From Stenotrophomonas maltophilia (GTDB lineage Bacteria; Pseudomonadota; Gammaproteobacteria; Xanthomonadales; Xanthomonadaceae), in contig NZ_SRHZ01000059.1 of assembly GCF_004684085.1 (NCBI RefSeq), positions 1 through 64,000 of the forward strand: 64,000 bases of DNA, read 5' to 3'. Shown in pieces: positions 19,485-30,265 of this stretch (its first letter is position 1; every line of letters begins with the position of its first letter). Made by a program: the position numbers and the translations under genes. Below the pieces are notes generated by a model. That model did not search any database and had not been told where the DNA came from. It saw only the letters and a list, made by a program, of their open reading frames with translations.

Positions 19485-20473
19485 AAGACTCTGGGCAGCA
19501 CGCCGATATCGCGCATCCAGCGTTCGGCCAGATGCGGCCACTGCGCCACCGGCGCGTCCTTCACCCGCAGGCCGAAGGCATGGCCGCCACGCGCGAACAG
19601 ATGCATTTCCACCGGCACGCCCGCGTCGATCAGCGCACGGTAATAGGTCAGCGATTCGCGCACGTCATCGGTCGGGTCATCGGTGGCCTGCACGATGAAG
19701 GTCGGCGGTACCGCATCATCCACGGCGATGTCATCGACCAGCGACAGCCCGTGCTTGGCACCGGTCCACAGATGTCCGGAGTACATCACCATCGCGAAAT
19801 CCGGGCGGCTTTGCAGCGCATCCGCAGCATCGACCGCAGCGTAGCTGCGCGCGCCATGCGTGCTCAATCCAGCCACCACGTGGCCACCCGCGGAAAAGCC
19901 GATGACCCCCACCCGCTTCGGATCGATCTTCCAGCGTTCGGCCTGCGAACGCAGCAGGCCCATCGCGCGCTGTGCATCCTGCAGCGCCATCGGCACCGCT
20001 GGAATGTCTCGACAGTTGCAGTCGCGATCCCAGTTCGGCCCCGATGCCGGCACACGGTACTTCAGCAGCGCGCAGGTGATGCCCTGGCCGGTCAACCAGT
20101 CGCAGATCTCACTGCCTTCCAGGTCCATGGCCAACACGCGGTAGCCTCCGCCGGGCACCACCATCACCGCTGTGCCGTTGGCCGGCCCCTTCGGCGGAAA
20201 CACGGTGAGGGTCGGCACAGCTACGTTCTGCAGCATCATCCAGTGTTCGCCACTGGCTTCGGAGATCACTTCGCTGACCTGCTCGGGGCCTTTCAACTTC
20301 GGCGGCACGCCCACCTTGCCCGGTGGCCACAACGGAATCCCGGTGGTGCCCTGCGGCGGATGCCAGGTAGAGGGCGCGGCCTTCGCTGCGGCGAACGGCG
20401 CTATCGCAAGCAGCAGAGAACCCACGGACAGGAGCACGCGCACAATCAACATCCGTAGTCGATGACGCTGCAT
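19481..20473 (-). CDS. secreted alpha/beta-hydrolase (esterase-like)
   Basis: Predicted esterase of the alpha/beta-hydrolase fold, similar in form to BD-FAE/acetyl-xylan esterase-like proteins; substrate unknown. The 330-residue product has a signal peptide (hydrophobic LLSVGSLLLAIAPFAA, cleavage near residue 30), the oxyanion HGGG-equivalent PGGGY, and the nucleophile elbow GFSAGG. Asp and His partners are likely in DDPTDD and GGHAFG. SMAG elements touch both ends: one begins 1 nt before the ATG and another supplies the stop. An internal ATG at 20452 is the alternative start, as no ribosome binding site precedes the first. Confidence 0.85.
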   Translation of the reverse strand: MQRHRLRMLIVRVLLSVGSLLLAIAPFAAAKAAPSTWHPPQGTTGIPLWPPGKVGVPPKLKGPEQVSEVISEASGEHWMMLQNVAVPTLTVFPPKGPANGTAVMVVPGGGYRVLAMDLEGSEICDWLTGQGITCALLKYRVPASGPNWDRDCNCRDIPAVPMALQDAQRAMGLLRSQAERWKIDPKRVGVIGFSAGGHVVAGLSTHGARSYAAVDAADALQSRPDFAMVMYSGHLWTGAKHGLSLVDDIAVDDAVPPTFIVQATDDPTDDVRESLTYYRALIDAGVPVEMHLFARGGHAFGLRVKDAPVAQWPHLAERWMRDIGVLPRVL

Positions 20474-20474
20474 T

Positions 20475-20531
20475 GTAGCGTCGAGCCATGCTCGGATTCG
20501 CAGGTGCAGCCGAGCGCGGGCTCGGCTCTAC
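20475..20531. repeat. SMAG pair
   Basis: GTAGCGTCGAGCC (20475 on) and an inward-facing copy ending CGGGCTCGGCTCTAC at 20531, separated by a short spacer. It abuts the esterase start codon. Confidence 0.75.
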
Positions 20532-20539
20532 CACAAAGC

Positions 20540-20570
20540 AAAAAAAAACCTGCATCTCGCGATGCAGGTT
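20540..20570 (-). terminator. terminator of tRNA-Asn
   Basis: On the minus strand AACCTGCATC pairs perfectly with its partner (10 bp, loop TCGC/GCGA), and the A-run at 20540-20548 reads as a T-run after the hairpin. A classic rho-independent terminator just downstream of the tRNA. Confidence 0.9.
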
Positions 20571-20578
20571 TCTCAAAG

Positions 20579-20655
20579 TGGCGCCCGAAGTTGGACTCGA
20601 ACCAACGACCCCCTGATTAACAGTCAAGTGCTCTAACCGGCTGAGCTATTCGGGC
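20579..20655 (-). tRNA. tRNA-Asn (GTT)
   Basis: Seventy-seven nucleotides including an encoded CCA (20579-20581). The acceptor stem GCCCGAA pairs with TTCGGGC, the D-arm AGCTCAGCCGGTTAGAGC, and the anticodon loop CTGTTAA with GTT read as Asn, are all visible, as is the T-loop GGTTCGAGTCC. It is followed by its own terminator and preceded by a good -10 box. Confidence 0.97.
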
Positions 20656-20663
20656 AGACGAAC

Positions 20664-20669
20664 AGTATA
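20664..20669 (-). promoter_or_regulatory. -10 box of tRNA-Asn
   Basis: TATACT on the minus strand, 8 nt before the mature tRNA 5' end. No strong -35 hexamer at 17 bp. Placement fits a stable-RNA promoter. Confidence 0.5.
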
Positions 20670-20677
20670 ACGACTCT

Positions 20678-21148
20678 TCACGCGCGATGGTAGGGGTGAT
20701 TGGCAATCATTGCGGCGGCGCGATACAGCTGCTCGGCAACGACCAGGCGTACCAGCATGTGCGGCAGCGTGAGCGGCCCGATCGACCACTTCTCATCGGC
20801 CAGCGCGGAGACTTCCGGCGAATGGCCTTCCGGCCCACCAATCAGGAACGCCAGGTCCCTGCCCTGCCCACGCCAGTGTTCCAGGCGCTGTGCGAGCTGC
20901 TCGGAACTGAGCTGGCGACCTGGCACATCCAGCGCCACCACGTAAGCATTCTTCGGCAGCGCAGCGATCACCCGTTTGCCTTCATCTTCGGTGGCGCGAC
21001 GCGGGTCTCGGCCCTTGCCACGCAGGCCGGGCTCGATTTCCACCAGCTCGAAGGGCAGCCAGTGCGACAGCCGCTTCTGATACTCGGCAAAGCCCTGCGC
21101 CACCCAGCTGGGTGCACGCTCGCCGGTAGCGATCAGTCGGGCTTTCAT
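20678..21148 (-). CDS. rlmH: 23S rRNA (pseudouridine1915-N3)-methyltransferase RlmH
   Basis: Methylates pseudouridine 1915 in helix 69 of 23S rRNA using S-adenosylmethionine. The 156-residue protein has the SPOUT-type C-terminal knot with FLIGGPEGHSPEV and LTLPHMLVRLVVAEQLYRA, and ends NHPYHRA, the family's C terminus. I start at the ATG at 21148 with GGAGGACC upstream rather than the TTG one codon earlier. It follows rsfS by 64 bp at the end of the leuS-to-rlmH operon. Confidence 0.96.
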   Translation of the reverse strand: MKARLIATGERAPSWVAQGFAEYQKRLSHWLPFELVEIEPGLRGKGRDPRRATEDEGKRVIAALPKNAYVVALDVPGRQLSSEQLAQRLEHWRGQGRDLAFLIGGPEGHSPEVSALADEKWSIGPLTLPHMLVRLVVAEQLYRAAAMIANHPYHRA

Positions 21149-21212
21149 CAACGGTCCTCCAAAACGTCAACGGCGCCATCGGCGCCGTCGAAGGGATGCA
21201 TCAACGCGTGGC

Positions 21213-21626
21213 TCAGGCCACTTCGTCGTCATCGCGGGACGGCGGCTGGTCGCCGACGGTCCACAGGCGCTCGAGCGCGTAGAACTCACGCACGCGGGGC
21301 AGCATCACGTGCACGATGACATCGCCCAGGTCCACCAGCACCCACTCGGCCTCGCGCTCGCCTTCCACACCCAGCGGCATGACATCGATCTTCTTGGCGA
21401 AACGCACGACTTCATCGGCAATCGACTTGACGTGGCGGGTCGACGTACCCGACACGACCACCATATAGTCGGCGACGCTGGAGCGACCACGCACGTCGAT
21501 CTCGACCGGGTCCTTGGCCTTCAGGTCTTCGGTGGCTTGACGGACGCTGGCCAGCAGTTCCGGCACGGACGGCGGCGGGCTGGGCAGATCGACCTTGATG
21601 GTCTGGGGCTGGGTCTGGTTGCTCAA
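21213..21626 (-). CDS. rsfS: ribosome silencing factor RsfS
   Basis: Binds ribosomal protein L14 (uL14) and blocks subunit joining in starvation. The 137-residue product has the RsfS core (residues about 28-120) with [20 protein letters not shown] and [16 protein letters not shown]. The only usable start is a TTG at 21626; no in-frame ATG lies before the core. The acidic tail (RDDDEVA) is ordinary. It lies between nadD and rlmH, the standard order. Confidence 0.95.
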   Translation of the reverse strand: MSNQTQPQTIKVDLPSPPPSVPELLASVRQATEDLKAKDPVEIDVRGRSSVADYMVVVSGTSTRHVKSIADEVVRFAKKIDVMPLGVEGEREAEWVLVDLGDVIVHVMLPRVREFYALERLWTVGDQPPSRDDDEVA

Positions 21627-21684
21627 AGTGGATCGACTCGATAAACGTAGGGGCGATTATACGGGGATGCTGCAGCCGCGCCAT

Positions 21685-22350
21685 TCACGGCGTAGCCGGG
21701 CGGTACAGCCCGTGTGCAGCGACATAGTCGGCCACGGCCGGCGGCAGCAGCGCCCGCCAGGGGCCGGCAGCGGCAATCTGGGCACGTACGGCACTGGCCG
21801 ATTCCGCGCGCAGCGGATGGTGCAGGCGCAGGATGCGCCCGGCCGGACTGGCAAACAGGGCCTGCTCGTTGTCGGCCCAGCGCCCCTCCAGCGCCCGGCC
21901 CAGCTCGCCATCCACCGAGGCCTGCAGCGGGCTGCCGGGGCGTTCGGCGACCACGAAATGGGCCAACCCGAACAGGGCCTCCCACTCGTGCCAGCTGGGC
22001 AGGCCGAGCAGGCTGTCGGCCCCTACCAGCCAGGCCAGTGGCCGGCTGGGGCCGAGCTCTCCGCGCAGATCGCGCAGGGTGTCGACGGTATAGGACGGGC
22101 GGCCGGGAAAGCGCACAGCACGGTCCAGTTCGCGGCGGTCCAGCAGCAGGCCCGGCTCGTCGCCGATGGCCAGCGACAGCATGGTGCAGCGCTGTTCGGC
22201 GGTAGCCCCGGGCGGCATACGGTGTGGCGGGTCGGCAGCGGGCAACATGCGGACCGCCACCTGCAGTTCATCACGCGCGGCGCGCGCGATCGCCAGGTGG
22301 CCGAGGTGCACCGGATCAAAGGTGCCCCCGTAATAGATCCGCAGGCTCAT
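21685..22350 (-). CDS. nadD: nicotinate-nucleotide adenylyltransferase
   Basis: Adenylates nicotinate mononucleotide to deamido-NAD in NAD biosynthesis. The 221-residue protein has the nucleotidyltransferase motif GGTFDPVHLGHL at residues 8-19 and the PSYTVDTLRDL segment of NadD. The start is the ATG at 22350, 3 bp after the holA stop, so the two are co-transcribed. Confidence 0.96.
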   Translation of the reverse strand: MSLRIYYGGTFDPVHLGHLAIARAARDELQVAVRMLPAADPPHRMPPGATAEQRCTMLSLAIGDEPGLLLDRRELDRAVRFPGRPSYTVDTLRDLRGELGPSRPLAWLVGADSLLGLPSWHEWEALFGLAHFVVAERPGSPLQASVDGELGRALEGRWADNEQALFASPAGRILRLHHPLRAESASAVRAQIAAAGPWRALLPPAVADYVAAHGLYRPATP

Positions 22351-22353
22351 GGC

Positions 22354-23391
22354 TCAGGCCCGCGCCAGCAGGCGCACGGCACGAGCTTCGGCCACGGCCA
22401 CCAGCAGGCGCTCCAGCGCCAGCCACGCATCGCCGTCGGCGCGTCCCTTGGCGATACGGTCGACCAGCCCGGCCTCCGCCACGAAGCGCTCCCAGCGCTT
22501 GCCTTCCGGGTGCCGTTGCAGCGCGCGCTTGTACGGCGCCTGCCGCGATTCCCAGATACCACGCGATTTCATCTCGGCAGCCAGATTGCCGCCACGCGCC
22601 TGCACTCGTGCCAGGCCCGCACCGGCCAGCAGTTCGCGGATCACGATCGGCATCAGCGCGGCGACCGCCTCGCCTTCTCCGCGCAGACCGGCCAGCATGC
22701 GCAGGACCGCCGCTGCCTGGCCGGAGAGGGTGGCTTCCACCAGCCGGAACACGTCGTAACGGGCCGCATCGGCCACCAGCGACTCCATCCGCTCCACATC
22801 CAGCGGCTGGCCATCGGCCAGCAGCGCCAGTTTGTCGATTTCCTGCGCGGCAGCCAGCAGGTTGCCTTCCACCCGTTCGGCCAGCCGCTGCACTGCGGCC
22901 GGATCGGCACGCAGGCCCTTGCTGCGCAGGCGGCGCTCGATCCAGTCCGGCAGTTCATGCGGCTTGATCGCCCAGGCCACCGACAGCACACCGATACGGT
23001 TGGCCGCCTCGGCCCACTTGCCCTGGTGGGCCTTGCTCCATTCATTGGCGGTGATCAGCAGCACCACGTCCGGCGCCGGGTCGGCACAGAACCGGCTGAT
23101 CACCTCGGCCCCGTCCTTGCCTGGCTTGCCGCTGGGCAGGCGCACCTCGACCAGGCGACGGGCACTGAACAGGCTGGGCGCGTTGAACGTTGCGTCGAGC
23201 TGGTTCCAGTCGAAATCGCGACCATCCGCGTCGAACACCTCACGCTCACCGATGCCGGCGGCACGTGCACGCGCGCGGATGGCATCCGCCGCTTCCAGCA
23301 CGCGCAGGGTTTCAGGCCCGGCAATCAGATAGACCGGCGCCAGCGGGGTATCAGCGCCCTGGCTGGCCAGCTGCTCCGGACGCAGTTCCAT
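22354..23391 (-). CDS. holA: DNA polymerase III delta subunit
   Basis: Opens the beta sliding clamp as part of the clamp loader. The 345 residues match HolA: N-terminal VYLIAGPETLRVLEAADAIR, a degenerate AAA+ fold without a functional Walker A, and the helical C-terminal collar domain. It lies between lptE and nadD, 9 bp after lptE. Confidence 0.94.
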   Translation of the reverse strand: MELRPEQLASQGADTPLAPVYLIAGPETLRVLEAADAIRARARAAGIGEREVFDADGRDFDWNQLDATFNAPSLFSARRLVEVRLPSGKPGKDGAEVISRFCADPAPDVVLLITANEWSKAHQGKWAEAANRIGVLSVAWAIKPHELPDWIERRLRSKGLRADPAAVQRLAERVEGNLLAAAQEIDKLALLADGQPLDVERMESLVADAARYDVFRLVEATLSGQAAAVLRMLAGLRGEGEAVAALMPIVIRELLAGAGLARVQARGGNLAAEMKSRGIWESRQAPYKRALQRHPEGKRWERFVAEAGLVDRIAKGRADGDAWLALERLLVAVAEARAVRLLARA

Positions 23392-23400
23392 CGTCGCGGC

Positions 23401-23985
23401 TCAGTGCTTCACTGCAGGGGCCGGCTCGGCCGGTACCGCATCTTCGACCGGCGTGGTCTTCGGTGCCGACAGGCTGCCCCCCTTCTCGATCTCGGCACGC
23501 ACCACGCTGTCGATGCGGCGGATGATCGAAGCCGACATCTCGCGGCGCAGCTCATTGGCCAGGATTTCGCGTTCGGTGGTGGTACCGGTGGCGTCGGTGG
23601 GCGGCGACACGTAGTCACGCGACAGCTCGATCACCTGCTGCGGCACCAGCTCGCTGCCATCCTCGCGGCGGAAGATGAAGATCACTGCATAGCGCAGGCT
23701 GTATTCCTGTGCACGGCCCTGCGAATCGATGGCGATCGGCAGGTCGCCCCAGCGCTCGGACAGCACCTGCAGCTGGGTACTGGGCTGCTTGCTGTCCTCA
23801 TCGGCCAGCCTGGCGCCGGAGGCCAGCAGGCTGCGGTTGAGCAGCTTGACCAGTTCACTGTACGGCGCGGTGGAAACCACCTTCACCGGTGCCGTGTTGG
23901 TCGGCAGCATCAGCTTGTTGCGCAGGTGGAAACCGCAGCCGGCAAGGCCGAGGGCAAGAACGAGGGCAAGCAGGATTCGGGTCAT
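23401..23985 (-). CDS. lptE: LPS-assembly lipoprotein LptE
   Basis: Outer-membrane lipoprotein that plugs LptD and helps insert lipopolysaccharide. The 194-residue product has a lipoprotein signal peptide with the lipobox LAGC (Cys at about residue 17) and the GFHLRNKLMLP segment that marks LptE. The C-terminal tail is Ala/Pro-rich. I start at the ATG at 23985. It follows leuS after a 139-bp gap containing no obvious terminator. Confidence 0.92.
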   Translation of the reverse strand: MTRILLALVLALGLAGCGFHLRNKLMLPTNTAPVKVVSTAPYSELVKLLNRSLLASGARLADEDSKQPSTQLQVLSERWGDLPIAIDSQGRAQEYSLRYAVIFIFRREDGSELVPQQVIELSRDYVSPPTDATGTTTEREILANELRREMSASIIRRIDSVVRAEIEKGGSLSAPKTTPVEDAVPAEPAPAVKH

Positions 23986-24124
23986 GGAGACAGTCTGGCG
24001 GAGCCGGGCGATCACGGCAACACGCAGCGTGCCCGATGCCGCGTGAATGCAGGGCCATCAAGCGCCTGGCCCTGCACCGGGGAGAGCACCGGCCCCCCTG
24101 GGAGGGCGGCCGGTGTCTGGCACA

Positions 24125-26872
<2,748 letters not shown>

Positions 26873-27475
26873 TCAGCGTGCCCGCGACAGCGGCAGGGCC
26901 AGCGCCAGCCAGCCCGCCCAGCAGGCGAAGGCCACCCGCTGCGCCAGCGGTGCCGGCAGCACGCCCTGCAGGGCGAAGGCCGCCAGGGCCGCCAACACGC
27001 CGCAGGCGATGGCCAGCCCGCCCAGCGCGCGCGCCTGCACTTGGCGCAACTGGAACATGCCCAGCAGCAGGGTACCGGCGACGAAGCCCAGCACCCATAT
27101 CATCCAGGCGCTGGCGTGCAGCTGGCTGGCCGGCCCATGCAGGTCGTCCACATCCAGCGGCAGCAGGCCCATCGCGGCAAACGCCAGGCCCGCCAACAGC
27201 AGCATCTGGCTGCCGACCCGCGGCGCCCAACCGGCGGTGGCCGGCAGGCGGCGGCGCAGGCACTCGGCCACCAACGCCGCCAGCAGGCCCGGCAGCACGA
27301 AGCCCAGCAGGTTGAAGGCCAGCGCATGCGGTACGCCATCTGCGCCCAGCAGCGCCACCGGATGGCGCGCCTGCGCGTAGCCGTCCAGGCCAGCACCAAA
27401 GCCGAGCACCGCCGTCACGAACAGCAGTGCGGCGATCAGGCCCGACAGGCGCAGCAATGGGGACAGGGTCGACAT
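26873..27475 (-). CDS. DUF998 family membrane protein
   Basis: A 200-residue inner-membrane protein of the DUF998 family with no assigned function. Six hydrophobic segments are visible (for example LIAALLFVTAVLGFGAGL, ALAFNLLGFVLPGLLAALVA, MLLLAGLAFAAMGLLPL). The conserved LLPLDVDDLHGPASQLHASA loop, with Asp and His, is the family feature. It is divergent from cnoX and separated from leuS by 105 bp with no clear terminator. A second DUF998 protein is at 49115. Confidence 0.8.
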   Translation of the reverse strand: MSTLSPLLRLSGLIAALLFVTAVLGFGAGLDGYAQARHPVALLGADGVPHALAFNLLGFVLPGLLAALVAECLRRRLPATAGWAPRVGSQMLLLAGLAFAAMGLLPLDVDDLHGPASQLHASAWMIWVLGFVAGTLLLGMFQLRQVQARALGGLAIACGVLAALAAFALQGVLPAPLAQRVAFACWAGWLALALPLSRAR

Positions 27476-27537
27476 GCAGGCTCCGGAAACAACAGCGACA
27501 GGAAGACTGCATTGTCAGGCATTTACTACACCCCGGG

Positions 27538-27568
27538 TTGAGACCGGCATCGATCGTCACCATAGAAT
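27538..27568 (+). promoter_or_regulatory. possible promoter of cnoX
   Basis: TTGAGA at 27538-27543 and TAGAAT at 27563-27568 with 19 bp between, 31 bp before the start codon. Both hexamers are near consensus; spacing is slightly long. Confidence 0.4.
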
Positions 27569-27599
27569 CGGTCTCCAGACGCCAAGCGATGCCTCCCTC

Positions 27600-28457
27600 A
27601 TGACCGAGACGACCTACGTATTCGACGCCACCACTGCGACTTTCGAGGCCGACGTCCTGCAGAAGTCGCTGCAGACTCCCGTCCTGGTGGATTTCTGGGC
27701 AACCTGGTGCGGGCCGTGCAAGACCCTCGGCCCGATGCTGGAAAAGCTGGCCGCCGAATACAACGGCGCGTTCGAGCTGGCCAAGGTCGATGTCGACGCA
27801 GAACAGCAGATCGCCGCCGCTTTCCAGATCCGCTCGGTACCCACCGTGTTCCTGGTCAAGGGCGGCCAGCTGGTGGACGGCTTCCCTGGCGCCATCCCGG
27901 AAGGCCAGCTGCGCGAATTCCTGGCCCAGCATGGTGTCGTGCCGGCCGACGTCGGCGATACCGTCACCGAGGACGAAGCGCCGCTGGACCCGCAGGCACA
28001 GGTGGACGTGCTGCGCGCGCAGATCGCCGCCGAGCCGGACAAGGACGAGCTGAAGCTGGACCTGGCCCTGGCCCTGCTGCAGATCGGCGGCGTGGACGAA
28101 GCCGGCATGCTCATCGATGGCCTGCCGGCCAACCTGGCCACCGATGATCGCGCTGTGCGTGGCCGCGCCCGCTTGGCCTTCGCCTCGGCACTGAAGGACG
28201 CCCCGGCCGCCGAAGTGCTGGAAGCGCGCATCGCCGTCGACGGCAAAGACCTCAAGGCCCGCCACCTGCGCGGCGTGCAGCTGCTGCTTGGAGGCCACGA
28301 CGCAGCTGCGTTGGAACAGTTCCTGGAAATGCTGCGGATCGACCGTGGTTTCGAGGAAGGTCTGCCGCGCAAGGCCCTGATCGACGCCTTCAATGTGATC
28401 TCCGACGAGGACCTGGTCGGCCAGTACCGCCGCCGGATGGCCTCCCTGCTGTTCTGA
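27600..28457 (+). CDS. cnoX: thioredoxin-like co-chaperone CnoX (YbbN)
   Basis: Holdase that protects proteins from oxidation and passes them to GroEL/DnaK. The 285-residue protein has a thioredoxin domain (residues about 5-110) with WCGPC at 36-40, and a TPR-like C-terminal half. E. coli CnoX has SxxC in place of CxxC; here both cysteines of a classic CGPC are present, so it may also have thiol-reductase activity. I chose the ATG at 27600 (MTETTYVFDATTATFEADVL). It stands alone between divergent DUF998 and the FecR gene. Confidence 0.9.
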   Translation: MTETTYVFDATTATFEADVLQKSLQTPVLVDFWATWCGPCKTLGPMLEKLAAEYNGAFELAKVDVDAEQQIAAAFQIRSVPTVFLVKGGQLVDGFPGAIPEGQLREFLAQHGVVPADVGDTVTEDEAPLDPQAQVDVLRAQIAAEPDKDELKLDLALALLQIGGVDEAGMLIDGLPANLATDDRAVRGRARLAFASALKDAPAAEVLEARIAVDGKDLKARHLRGVQLLLGGHDAAALEQFLEMLRIDRGFEEGLPRKALIDAFNVISDEDLVGQYRRRMASLLF

Positions 28458-28639
28458 ACGGGAACGCGCTTCGTTCAGAATCCCTGCACTGAACGCGGGC
28501 AATAATGCGCGGGATGGCGGCCGTACGGTCGCCACGATCCGTTCGGGGGGATGAGGTCGGGGCCATGGGGTCTTGCAGCTGCGCCCCCGCATTGCCGGGA
28601 TTGCCAACTGTGACCTTCGTCCGCTCGCTGTCGTTCGCC

Positions 28640-30265
28640 ATGCGCTTCCAGGGCGCGCTGCTCTGCGCCCTCTTCCTGCTGCCGGCCGTGGCCGCAGCCC
28701 AGGACTGGAACTACCGGGTCCGCCCCGGCGATACCCTGTGGGACCTGGGCGGGGTGTACCTGAAGCCCTCGGTGCGCTGGCAGCAGCTGCAGCAGCACAA
28801 CCGCATAGACAACCCTTACCAGCTGCCGCCCGGCCAGCTGCTGCGTTTCCCGATCAGCTGGCTGCGCACCGAACCGGCGCCGGCCCGTGTGCTGTCGGTA
28901 CGCGGCAAGGTCGAGCTGTCCGGCGCCGATGGCAGGGCGACCCGCGCCATTCTGGCCGGCGAGCAATTGCACATTGGCGACACCGTCCAGACCGAAGGCG
29001 ACTCCAGCGTCACTCTTGAATTCGCCGACGCCTCGCGCCTGCAGCTGCGCGAGTATTCCCGCCTGCGCCTGGACCAGCTCAGCCGCTATGGCCACACCGG
29101 CATGGTCGATACCCGCCTGCGCCTGCAGCAGGGCCGCGCCAGCAACCGCGTGACCCCGGCCCGCGGCCCGGCATCGCGTTACATCATCGACGCCCCGACA
29201 GCGACCAGCAGCGTGCGCGGCACCGTGTTCCGGGTCAGTGCCGGTGACACCGACCAGGTTGCCGCCACCGAGGTCCTGCAGGGCAAGGTGCAGGTCGGCA
29301 ACAGCCACGGCCGGCAGCTGGTCAAGCCCGGGCAGGCCAGCCGCAGCAGCAGTGCTGACGCCGCCCCCGATGCCGTCTCCGCGCTGCTGCCGGCACCGCA
29401 GCTGCGCAGCGATGAAGTGCGTCTGGCGCCCCTGCCGACCCTGCTTGCCTGGGACCCCATCGACGGCGCTGCGCGCTACCGCGTGGAAGTGGTTCAGGCC
29501 GCGACGCCGGAAATCCTGCTGTTTGCCGCCACCACCGCCGACACCCGGCTGGCGATCGGCGACCTGCCCCCCGGCCGGTTGCGCGTGCTGCTGCGCGCGG
29601 TTGATGCGCAGGGTGTGGAGGGCCTCGACGCCAGCGCCGATTTCGAGCTCAGCGACCAGCCACCGCCACCACTGACCGTGGCACCACTGCATGGGCAGAC
29701 CGTCAACAGCGACCGTCCGCGCTTCCGTTGGAGCCAGGCGCCGGGTGCGCGCAGCAGCGTGCTGCAGATCGCCACCGAGCCGAGCTTCGTGCAACCGCTG
29801 CAGGAACAGAGCACACACGGCACCGACCTGCGCCTGGCGCAGCCGCTGGCACCGGGGCAGTACTTCTGGCGGGTGGCCTCACGCGACGGCAACGGCCACC
29901 AGGGCCGTTACGGCCAGGCGCTGCCCCTGCAACTGAGCAACGAACCGGTGGACCCCGCCCTGCAGCCTCCGGAGGCCGCGCACGGTGAGCTGACCCTGCG
30001 CTGGCAGGCCGGCAGCGAAGGCCAGAAGTACCGGGTGCAGGTGGACCGTCGTGGCGACTTCAAGGCGCCCTTGGTCGATCAGACCGTGAGCGAGCCGCAG
30101 GTCAGTTTCAAGCGTCCCTGGAGCGGCACCCTGCACGTGCGCGTGCAGTACATCGATGACGACGGTCATGCGGGTGAATACTCGCCTGCACAGCAGATCA
30201 AGCTGCCGTGCCGCCTGTGCTACGGCGCCGGTGGTGGCGCCCTGCTGCTGTGGCTGTTGTTATGA
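28640..30265 (+). CDS. secreted LysM and FecR domain protein
   Basis: Periplasmic protein with a signal peptide (residues 1-20, ending AVAAA), a LysM domain at about 24-71 (YRVRPGDTLWDLGGVYL) that should bind peptidoglycan, and a FecR domain at about 110-205 (VRGKVELSG, SSVRGTVFRV). After it come two beta-sandwich (Fn3-like) repeats and a hydrophobic C terminus (GGGALLLWLLL). The start at 28640 gives the cleanest signal peptide; an in-frame GTG at 28610 and ATG at 28565 are alternatives. The stop overlaps the start of the CHASE2-GGDEF gene (ATGA), so they are translated together and probably act together. Confidence 0.85.
   Translation: MRFQGALLCALFLLPAVAAAQDWNYRVRPGDTLWDLGGVYLKPSVRWQQLQQHNRIDNPYQLPPGQLLRFPISWLRTEPAPARVLSVRGKVELSGADGRATRAILAGEQLHIGDTVQTEGDSSVTLEFADASRLQLREYSRLRLDQLSRYGHTGMVDTRLRLQQGRASNRVTPARGPASRYIIDAPTATSSVRGTVFRVSAGDTDQVAATEVLQGKVQVGNSHGRQLVKPGQASRSSSADAAPDAVSALLPAPQLRSDEVRLAPLPTLLAWDPIDGAARYRVEVVQAATPEILLFAATTADTRLAIGDLPPGRLRVLLRAVDAQGVEGLDASADFELSDQPPPPLTVAPLHGQTVNSDRPRFRWSQAPGARSSVLQIATEPSFVQPLQEQSTHGTDLRLAQPLAPGQYFWRVASRDGNGHQGRYGQALPLQLSNEPVDPALQPPEAAHGELTLRWQAGSEGQKYRVQVDRRGDFKAPLVDQTVSEPQVSFKRPWSGTLHVRVQYIDDDGHAGEYSPAQQIKLPCRLCYGAGGGALLLWLLL

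Noticed and set aside
20579..20655. tRNA-Asn as an active integration site of a genomic island
   Set aside because: No integrase gene and no repeat of the tRNA 3' end within the window.
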